From assembly GCA_017882025.1 (NCBI GenBank), contig JADGQG010000133.1, positions 1-5,409 of the forward strand: a DNA stretch of 5,409 nt, written 5' to 3'. Source of the DNA: Chloroflexota bacterium. GTDB lineage: Bacteria; Chloroflexota; Limnocylindria; Limnocylindrales; CSP1-4. Both the position numbers and the translations under genes were made by a program. Shown here one piece after another: positions 1 to 5,409 of this stretch; the stretch's first letter is position 1, and each line of letters starts with the position of its first letter. The notes beneath the pieces are model-generated. The model was not told the origin of the DNA and did not search any database. It worked only from the letters and a program-made list of their open reading frames with translations.

Positions 1-498
1 GGGCGGAACGCCAGCATGTTCGGCCCGTCGGGCCGCGCCTACGTGTACGGTGTCTACGGCATGCACACGTGTCTGAACGTCGTCTGCGGTCCCGCGGACC
101 ACGCATCGGCAGTTCTCGTCCGGGCAGTCGAGCCACTCGTGGGCGTGGCCACGATGCGGGAGGCCCGGCTGGCCCGGGGGCTCGCGACCCGGCGGTCCGA
201 ACGCGCTGCGCCGGTACGGTCAGCGGCGCGGATCGCGCAGATGCCCGTCGCGCAACTCGCGAGCGGGCCTGGCAACGTCGGCGCGGCATTCTCCATCGAG
301 CGGGAGGACGATGGACGCGACCTGCTGGACCCGGTGAGCTCGCTCCGGCTGGAGGCGCGGCCGCCCGCCGAGCCCCGCCCCGAAGCGGCATCCGGACCCA
401 GGATCGGGGTCGGCTTCGCGGGACTGGAATGGGCTTCCGTGCCGTGGCGCTTCTGGCTCCCGGGCAGCCCGGCGCTCTCCGGCCGGCGAGGACGCTGA
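1..498 (+). CDS. mpg: 3-methyladenine DNA glycosylase, AAG/MPG family (5' partial)
   Basis: This is the C-terminal 165 residues of an alkyladenine DNA glycosylase, which flips out alkylated or deaminated purines such as 3-methyladenine and hypoxanthine and cuts the N-glycosidic bond to start base-excision repair. The frame is open from base 1, so the ATG at position 16 is internal: the residues before it (GRNAS) continue the family's RNAxMFG motif. Visible family blocks are MFGPSG at residues 6-11, YVYGVYGMHTCLNVV at 14-28, VLVRAVEP at 38-45, the GPGN block near residue 84, and the C-terminal WRFWLPGSP. By alignment from memory, Y16, N26 and R41 match Tyr159, Asn169 and Arg182 of human AAG, which lie in the lesion-binding pocket. 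The catalytic Glu of the EAY motif lies upstream of the window and cannot be checked. Family members are about 190-210 residues, so some 30-50 residues are missing. The C-terminus looks complete. The stop codon overlaps the start of mutS2 by one base. Confidence 0.93.
   Translation, partial: GRNASMFGPSGRAYVYGVYGMHTCLNVVCGPADHASAVLVRAVEPLVGVATMREARLARGLATRRSERAAPVRSAARIAQMPVAQLASGPGNVGAAFSIEREDDGRDLLDPVSSLRLEARPPAEPRPEAASGPRIGVGFAGLEWASVPWRFWLPGSPALSGRRGR
488..492 (+). promoter_or_regulatory. Ribosome binding site of mutS2
   Basis: GAGGA lies inside the last codons of the glycosylase gene, with five bases between it and the ATG at 498. The spacing suits a Shine-Dalgarno sequence and supports this ATG over the upstream candidate starts in the same open frame, which reaches back to base 69. 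It also suggests that mutS2 is translated from the glycosylase transcript. Confidence 0.6.
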
Positions 499-2861
499 TG
501 GACGCGAAGTCGATCGCCCTCCTTGAGTTCCCGCTCATCCGCGAGCGACTTGCCGCCGCGGCCGGCTTCGCCCCCGGGCGTCGCCTGGCGGAGGCGCTCG
601 CTCCCTCCGCGGACCGGGTGATCGTGGAGATCGGCCTGGAAGAAACGTCGCAGACGCGCGAGCTCCTCGCGGAGAAACCGCAGGCCGGCATCGGCGGCGC
701 CCAGGACATCGGGCCCGCGGTCGAGCGCGCCGCCCGCGGAGGCCGCCTCGACGCCGCGCAGTTCGCCGCGATCGCGGCGACGCTCGAGGCTGGCTCGCGG
801 CTGCGCGACGCGCTCGCAGGCGATCGGCGGCCGCTCCTGAACGCGCTGGCCCGCGACCTGCACGGCCTCCCGGCACTCCGCTCCACGCTGGAGCGGAGCT
901 TCGATCCGGTCGGCGAGCTGCTCGACACGGCGTCGCCGCGCCTCGGCGGCCTGCGCAGGGCGACGCGGCTTGCGTACGAGCGCCTGCGAAGCCGGCTGGA
1001 GCAGCTCGTCCATTCGACGGACGTTGGCGCCGCGCTCCAGGATCCGATCATCACGCTCCGCAACGGGCGCTACGTCGTGCCGGTCCGCGCCGATGCACGC
1101 AGCCGCGTCAAGGGGATCGTCCACGACGCGTCCGGGAGCGGGCAGACGCTCTTCGTGGAGCCGCTCGTGGCCGTGGAGCTGGGCAACGCATGGCGCGAGG
1201 CCCAGGTGGCAACACAGCAGGAGATCGAGCGGATCCTCGACGAGCTCTCCGCCCTCGTCGGGAGCCAGGCCGGGCCGCTTGGCGAGGTGCTCGGCGCGCT
1301 CGCACGGTTCGACCTGTGGAGCGCGAAGGCCCGCCTCGCCGAGGAGATGGACGCGACCCGGGCCGAGGTGGGGTTGCGCCCGGAGATCATCCTCAAGGGT
1401 GCGCGCCATCCCGGTCTTGCGGGCCGGGTGGTGCCGATCGACGTGGAGCTTGGCACGGACTTCCGGGCGCTCCTGGTCACCGGCCCGAACACCGGCGGCA
1501 AGACCGTCACGCTCCGGACGCTCGGCCTGCTTGCCCTCATGCACCAGGCCGGCCTCCATGTCCCGGCCGACCCCGGGAGCCGGTTGCCGGTCCTGCGCGA
1601 CGTGTTCGCCGACATCGGCGACGAGCAGTCCGTGGCGCAGTCCCTCTCTACGTTCTCTGGGCACCTCCGGTCGATCGTGCGGATCACGGAGGCCGCCGGC
1701 CCGAACACGCTGGTCCTGCTCGACGAGCTCGGAGCCGGGACTGACCCGACGGAGGGGTCCGCGCTGGCGCAGGCCCTGCTCGACCATTTCCTTCGCGCGG
1801 GCGCTCTCGTGGCGGCGACGACCCATTACGCCGAGCTGAAGGTCTACGCGCACACGACGCCCGAGGTCCGGAACGCGTCGGTCGAGTTCGACCTGGAGAC
1901 GCTCAGCCCAACCTACCGGCTTCGGATCGGCCTGCCGGGCGGCAGCCAGGCATTCGCGATCGCCGAGCGGTTGGGCCTGCCGTTGCCCATCGTCGACGAC
2001 GCGCGCGGGCGCCTGACGGAGGGGCAGAAGGCGTTCGAGGACACATTGGCGTCGATTCGGGAGGCGGACACGGCAGCGCGGAGGGCGCTCGACCGGGCGC
2101 GGGTCGCCGAGATAAAGGCCGCGGAGGCGCAGCGGATCGCCGACGACGAGCGCCGTCGCGCCCGCCGAGATCGCGACGCGGCGGGCGCCGCTGCACGGGC
2201 GGACGCAGAACGGCTGGTGGACGACCTCCGCGCCGAGATCCGCGGCGCGCGGCGCCGCCTGGAACGCGAGACCGTGACCGCCCCGGCGCTCGACGAGGTC
2301 ATTGAGCGGGCGGAGGAGCACCTGGCGCGACTCCCGGAAACGGCACCGGCACCCATGGCGGCCGGGCCGGCGGAGCCGGTGGACTGGCACGTCGGGGCGC
2401 GCGCCCGGAGCCGGACCCGTGGCTGGGAAGGCCGGGTTGTAGCCCTCGAGCGGGGCGGCCGGCGGGCGACACTCGAAGTGGGCGGAATGCGCGTGACGGT
2501 CGGGGTCGAGGACCTCGTGCCTGCGATCCTCGCCGCGACGCCGGCCGGCCCGGACCGTGGGGGACGGTCGGAGGAAGCCGATTCGGGGATCCCCGCGCTT
2601 CGGCTGGATCGTGCCCGGACGATCGCCTCGTCGCTGGATGTCCGCGGGGCGAGGGTGGACGAGGCGCTCGAGATCGTCGGGCGCTACCTGGAGGACTGCG
2701 CCCTGGCGGGGCTGCCCAGGGCAACGATCATCCATGGGCACGGCACAGGGGCGCTCCGCGACGCGGTCCGGGCCGCCGCGGCGACGCACCCGCTCGTCGG
2801 GACAGCGCGACCCGGCGAGCGCGGCGAGGGCGGCGACGGAGCGACCATCGTCACGTTCTAG
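498..2861 (+). CDS. mutS2: MutS2 protein: MutS-family ATPase with C-terminal Smr domain
   Basis: This is a complete 787-residue MutS2, close to the usual length (about 785 in Bacillus subtilis). The start at 498 gives the family N-terminus (MDAKSIALLEFPLIRERL), and it has a Shine-Dalgarno sequence. The N-terminal core and lever region covers about residues 1-310; there is no mismatch-recognition domain, as is normal for MutS2. The ABC-type ATPase has Walker A TGPNTGGKT at 328-336 (Lys335), the STFSGHLRS block at 384-392, Walker B LVLLDELGAGTDP from 405 (Asp409, Glu410) and the switch motif ATTHYAELK (His443). A charged, Arg/Glu/Ala-rich coiled coil follows at about 505-614, then a KOW/SH3-like segment at about 628-675. 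The Smr domain has LDVRG at 713-717 and HGHGTGALR at 746-754. In other species MutS2 suppresses or promotes homologous recombination through Smr nuclease activity, or splits collided ribosomes. The sequence does not show which role applies here. It overlaps the glycosylase stop by one base and ends 16 bases from a convergent gene. Confidence 0.97.
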   Translation: MDAKSIALLEFPLIRERLAAAAGFAPGRRLAEALAPSADRVIVEIGLEETSQTRELLAEKPQAGIGGAQDIGPAVERAARGGRLDAAQFAAIAATLEAGSRLRDALAGDRRPLLNALARDLHGLPALRSTLERSFDPVGELLDTASPRLGGLRRATRLAYERLRSRLEQLVHSTDVGAALQDPIITLRNGRYVVPVRADARSRVKGIVHDASGSGQTLFVEPLVAVELGNAWREAQVATQQEIERILDELSALVGSQAGPLGEVLGALARFDLWSAKARLAEEMDATRAEVGLRPEIILKGARHPGLAGRVVPIDVELGTDFRALLVTGPNTGGKTVTLRTLGLLALMHQAGLHVPADPGSRLPVLRDVFADIGDEQSVAQSLSTFSGHLRSIVRITEAAGPNTLVLLDELGAGTDPTEGSALAQALLDHFLRAGALVAATTHYAELKVYAHTTPEVRNASVEFDLETLSPTYRLRIGLPGGSQAFAIAERLGLPLPIVDDARGRLTEGQKAFEDTLASIREADTAARRALDRARVAEIKAAEAQRIADDERRRARRDRDAAGAAARADAERLVDDLRAEIRGARRRLERETVTAPALDEVIERAEEHLARLPETAPAPMAAGPAEPVDWHVGARARSRTRGWEGRVVALERGGRRATLEVGGMRVTVGVEDLVPAILAATPAGPDRGGRSEEADSGIPALRLDRARTIASSLDVRGARVDEALEIVGRYLEDCALAGLPRATIIHGHGTGALRDAVRAAAATHPLVGTARPGERGEGGDGATIVTF

Positions 2862-2877
2862 GCGTCGAAAGCGCGGC
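2862..2877. other. Short convergent intergenic gap, no terminator seen
   Basis: Only 16 bases separate the stop codons of mutS2 and the opposing penicillin-binding protein gene. They contain no stable hairpin or T-tract. A small inverted repeat (GTCCC-G-GGGAC, 2883-2893) lies just inside the opposing gene, but its one-base loop rules out a hairpin with the full stem. Transcription from either side therefore probably ends inside the neighbouring gene or depends on a factor such as Rho. Confidence 0.6.
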
Positions 2878-5409
2878 TCAGGGTCCCGGGGACGGGACGA
2901 TTGGGCCCGGACTCGCGCTCGGGACGACGGACGGCGGCGGCGACGGGACGAAGATGTCGCAGGTCGCGGTCGGTGGGAACGGGGCACCCCACGTCGACCC
3001 GAAGGGCTTCCAGCTGGGCTCGTAGAAATAGGTCGTCCGCGTCTTCTCGGGGCCGCCCGCGACGCCCGATCCACTACGCGCGCGCGCGATCCAGCCATTC
3101 GTGAAGGTCCGCCATTGCGGGTAATCGGCCTCCACCTTGCTCAGGTCCAGGAAGCCGCGCACCACCTTGGGGCCCTGGCAGCCGTCCTGCCAGAGCTTCC
3201 CGGACACGGAGTCAACCGCGATGCCCACCTTCGTGGTGTCGACCTGGGTGGGTACGGTCCCGTCGATGAACCACTCCTTGACGGTCTTCGTCGAGAACGG
3301 CCCCGGCTTCATCCCGGTGAAGGCATCAACCGTCGCCTGGACGACGCCCGGCGGCTGTCGGAAGGTTGCGATCGGCTGGCCCTTGGTGGCGGCCGTCAGG
3401 AACGACTGCCAGAGCGAGGCAGCCGTTTCGAGCGCCATGACGCCGAGCGGCGGGGCGGAGTTGTCCGAGTTGCCCATCCAGGCCCCGACCACGAAGGCGG
3501 GCGCCTTCGGATCCGTCGGCGGCGCGAGGAACCCCACGGCCGTGAGGTCCTTCGTCTCGTTCGTGGTCCCGGTCTTGAGCGTCGCGGGTCGCCGCGTCTT
3601 GCCGTCGTAGATCGCCCGCTTGCTCCAGAACGGGTTCTGGGCGGGGTCCGTGTTGCCGGCCAGGATGTCCGTCATGATGAAGGCCGCCTGGGGGCTGACC
3701 ACGACCTTGCCCTGGGTCGTCGTACCTGCCGGCGGCCAGATCTTCTGCCCCGCGGGGTTGCGAACCTCGAGGATCATCGTGCGCGGGACCAGGACGCCGC
3801 CGTTCGCGATGGTGCCGAAGGCGCTCACCAGGTCGATCATGTGGACCTCCAGCGTCCCGATCCCGATCGACGCTCCGCCCGTGAACTTGGTCGACTGCCA
3901 GCGGATGCCGAAGTCCTGCGAGCGCTGGAAGACGCGCGCCGGCCCGGTCTCGATGGCGGCCTTGATGGCGGGGATGTTCAGCGAGACCTGGATCGCCTGG
4001 CGGAGGCGGAGCGGCCCGCGCTCCAGCCGGTCAGCGTCGACTGGCGTGTAGCCGCCCCCGAAGTCGGTCACGACGTCCATGAACAGCGAGGCGGCGGTGA
4101 GCGAGTGGTCCTCGATCCCGATGATGTAGTTGATCGGCTTGAACGCCGAACCGGGCTGCCGCCAGCCGTCCTCGAGGACGTCGAACTGGGGCTGGAACTT
4201 CTTGTTGCCCGCCAGGTAGAAGCCCGCGCTGCCCGTGTAGGCGTACACCTGGCCGGTTCGATAGTCGACCGCCGCGAGAGCGCCGTTGTTGACGCCCTTG
4301 CCGACCAGGTTCTTCATCCAATCCTGGTAGGGGATCCCCAGCGCCTTTACGTAGGCGGCGGGGTTCTTCGCGTTCGGGCCTCGGGCGCCGGCCTCGGTCC
4401 AGGTCTCGGCAAGTCGCTGCATGCGCCAGTCGAGCGTCGTGATTACGGTGAAGCCGCCGGTGTCGATGGCGGGGCAGTTGTCGGCCTGGGCGGCCGTACA
4501 CAGGATCCCGCCAAGCTGGTGGCGCACCTGGAGGACGAACTGGGGCGCCAGCCAGCTCTGGTCCGCGGGCGGCGAGAGCACGACCGGCTCTTGCATCGCC
4601 GTGTCGTAGTCGGCAGTCGTGTAGGTGCCCTTGGTGAGCACGCTGCGCGTCTTCATCAGCTCCAGGATGTAGTTGCGGCGCTGGACGATCGCCGAGCCGG
4701 GTGGCACGACGAGGGTCGCCTTGCCGTCGGCGCCGGTCTGCTCGATCGCGTTCCTGACCAGGTCGAAGCTGGTGGGTGATTGCGGGATCGCGGCGAGGAT
4801 CGCGGCCTGGGCCAGCGTGAGCTTCCGCAGGTCGGTGATGCCCCAGTAGCCGCGGGCGGCCGCGGCGATCCCGTAGCTGTTGTTCCCGTAGAAGTTGTCA
4901 TTGAGATAGGCCGTGATGATCTGCCTCTTGCCATCCAGACCCGGGTAGGCCTGGGTGAGGCGAACCGACTGGATGATCTCCCGGATCTTCCGCTCGTACG
5001 TGCTCGTGAAGGCGGACTCGGGGAGCAGCCGGTTGCGGACAAGCTGCTGCGTGATAGTCGACGCGCCGCGGGAGTTGCCGTTGAGCGTGGCCAGCCCCGC
5101 GGAGAGGATGCCGGCCGGGTCGAAACCGGCGTTCTCCCAGAACGTCTTGTCCTCCGCGGACGTGGTGGCGTCGATGACCGTCGGGGAGACCTGATCGAAC
5201 GTGACGATGTCGCGCCGCTCGCGGGCGAAGGATGCCAGCTGGACCTTCCCGCTCCGGTCGACGACGCGCGTCTCCTGGTCGAACTTGAGATTGCCGAAGA
5301 CTTCCTTGGGATCCGGGAGTCCCTGGCTGTAGTAGCTGAACGCGGTCACGGCCCCGACGAACCCCGCGATGCCCGCAACGAGAATCGCCGCGAAGAGGAA
5401 GACGGGGAG
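2878..5409 (-). CDS. Class A penicillin-binding protein, PBP1A-like: GT51 transglycosylase and transpeptidase (5' partial)
   Basis: This bifunctional enzyme polymerises lipid II into glycan strands and cross-links the peptides on the outer face of the cytoplasmic membrane. The window shows 843 residues, counted here from the right edge. Residues 1-24 form a hydrophobic membrane helix (LPVFLFAAILVAG...) that runs off the edge, so the GTG at 5349 is not the start: it would cut this helix. The GT51 domain (about 60-235) has EDKTFW with catalytic Glu86, GASTITQQL at 115-123, RKIRE at 140-144 and KRQIITAYLN at 161-170. The transpeptidase domain (about 375-675) has SAFK with nucleophile Ser421 and Lys424, SLN at 476-478 and KTGTT at 612-616. 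All catalytic motifs of both domains are therefore present. A Cys pair (304, 312) lies in the linker between the domains, and two more Cys (744, 817) lie after the transpeptidase. The C-terminus is Pro/Ser-rich. The related symbols ponA and mrcA cannot be told apart here. The gene converges on mutS2; its promoter is outside the window. Confidence 0.96.
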   Translation of the reverse strand, partial: LPVFLFAAILVAGIAGFVGAVTAFSYYSQGLPDPKEVFGNLKFDQETRVVDRSGKVQLASFARERRDIVTFDQVSPTVIDATTSAEDKTFWENAGFDPAGILSAGLATLNGNSRGASTITQQLVRNRLLPESAFTSTYERKIREIIQSVRLTQAYPGLDGKRQIITAYLNDNFYGNNSYGIAAAARGYWGITDLRKLTLAQAAILAAIPQSPTSFDLVRNAIEQTGADGKATLVVPPGSAIVQRRNYILELMKTRSVLTKGTYTTADYDTAMQEPVVLSPPADQSWLAPQFVLQVRHQLGGILCTAAQADNCPAIDTGGFTVITTLDWRMQRLAETWTEAGARGPNAKNPAAYVKALGIPYQDWMKNLVGKGVNNGALAAVDYRTGQVYAYTGSAGFYLAGNKKFQPQFDVLEDGWRQPGSAFKPINYIIGIEDHSLTAASLFMDVVTDFGGGYTPVDADRLERGPLRLRQAIQVSLNIPAIKAAIETGPARVFQRSQDFGIRWQSTKFTGGASIGIGTLEVHMIDLVSAFGTIANGGVLVPRTMILEVRNPAGQKIWPPAGTTTQGKVVVSPQAAFIMTDILAGNTDPAQNPFWSKRAIYDGKTRRPATLKTGTTNETKDLTAVGFLAPPTDPKAPAFVVGAWMGNSDNSAPPLGVMALETAASLWQSFLTAATKGQPIATFRQPPGVVQATVDAFTGMKPGPFSTKTVKEWFIDGTVPTQVDTTKVGIAVDSVSGKLWQDGCQGPKVVRGFLDLSKVEADYPQWRTFTNGWIARARSGSGVAGGPEKTRTTYFYEPSWKPFGSTWGAPFPPTATCDIFVPSPPPSVVPSASPGPIVPSPGP
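2881..2949 (-). other. Pro/Ser-rich C-terminal tail of the penicillin-binding protein
   Basis: The last 23 residues hold 10 prolines and 5 serines, with Val, Gly, Ala and Ile making up the rest (VPSPPPSVVPSASPGP and onward). The tail starts right after a Cys-containing segment (TCDIF). Such low-complexity ends are common on class A penicillin-binding proteins of high-G+C Gram-positive-like bacteria. They are probably disordered and extracytoplasmic, perhaps reaching into the wall. No function can be read from the sequence. Confidence 0.75.

Noticed and set aside
16..18. ATG at 16 as the start of the glycosylase
   Set aside because: The bases before it encode GRNAS, part of the conserved RNAxMFG block, and a protein starting here would lack the catalytic N-terminal part. 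The gene is cut by the window edge, not short.
69..497. N-terminal extension of MutS2 upstream of ATG 498, in the same frame
   Set aside because: This stretch is the glycosylase gene read in another frame. It gives an Arg/Gly/Ala-rich peptide with no family match, while the product from 498 has the normal MutS2 N-terminus and length.
2883..2893. Inverted repeat GTCCC-G-GGGAC as a possible terminator
   Set aside because: The loop is one base, no T-tract follows on either strand, and the repeat lies in codons of the Pro-rich tail, where C/G runs are expected.
54..3098. Open frame of 1014 codons on the minus strand, antisense to the glycosylase and mutS2 genes
   Set aside because: Its product is dominated by Arg, Pro, Ala and Gly with no recognisable domain, it covers two clear genes on the plus strand, and it runs into the penicillin-binding protein gene. 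High-G+C DNA has few chance stop codons, so long shadow frames are expected.
2557..4779. Open frame of 740 codons on the plus strand, antisense to the penicillin-binding protein gene and overlapping the end of mutS2
   Set aside because: The product is Arg/Gly/Asp-rich, lacks family motifs, and overlaps genes with complete catalytic motifs on both sides. It is a shadow frame.
5347..5349. GTG at 5349 as the start of the penicillin-binding protein
   Set aside because: The frame stays open to the window edge and encodes a hydrophobic membrane helix upstream. Class A enzymes need this anchor, so the true start lies beyond 5409.

Overview
This is an ordinary chromosomal window from a bacterium with high G+C DNA. 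It holds three protein genes, two of them cut by the window edges, and almost no non-coding sequence. A MutS2 protein with a C-terminal Smr domain, an AAG-type alkyladenine glycosylase and a class A penicillin-binding protein with a Pro/Ser-rich tail would fit a high-G+C lineage such as Chloroflexota (for example the Limnocylindria-like group). Most Actinobacteria lack MutS2, which argues mildly against them. This taxonomic suggestion is an inference from gene content and protein style, not a measured result.

Layout: (1) At 1-498, plus strand, is the C-terminal part of a 3-methyladenine DNA glycosylase (AAG/MPG family); its N-terminus lies left of the window. (2) At 498-2861, plus strand, is a complete mutS2 of 787 residues. 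Its start codon shares one base with the glycosylase stop codon, and a GAGGA Shine-Dalgarno sequence sits five bases upstream. (3) After a 16-base gap there is, at 2878-5409 on the minus strand, a class A penicillin-binding protein. It has a membrane anchor, a GT51 glycosyltransferase domain, a transpeptidase domain and a Pro/Ser-rich C-terminus. Its start codon and cytoplasmic N-terminus lie right of the window.

The glycosylase and MutS2 probably share a transcript and are translationally coupled. They pair base-excision repair of alkylated purines with a MutS-like ATPase that other species use in recombination control or in rescue of collided ribosomes. The penicillin-binding protein is an independent, convergent unit that builds peptidoglycan outside the membrane. 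I found no RNA gene, mobile element, CRISPR array, clear terminator or evident novel system. The very long open frames antisense to mutS2 and to the penicillin-binding protein gene look like G+C-driven shadows.
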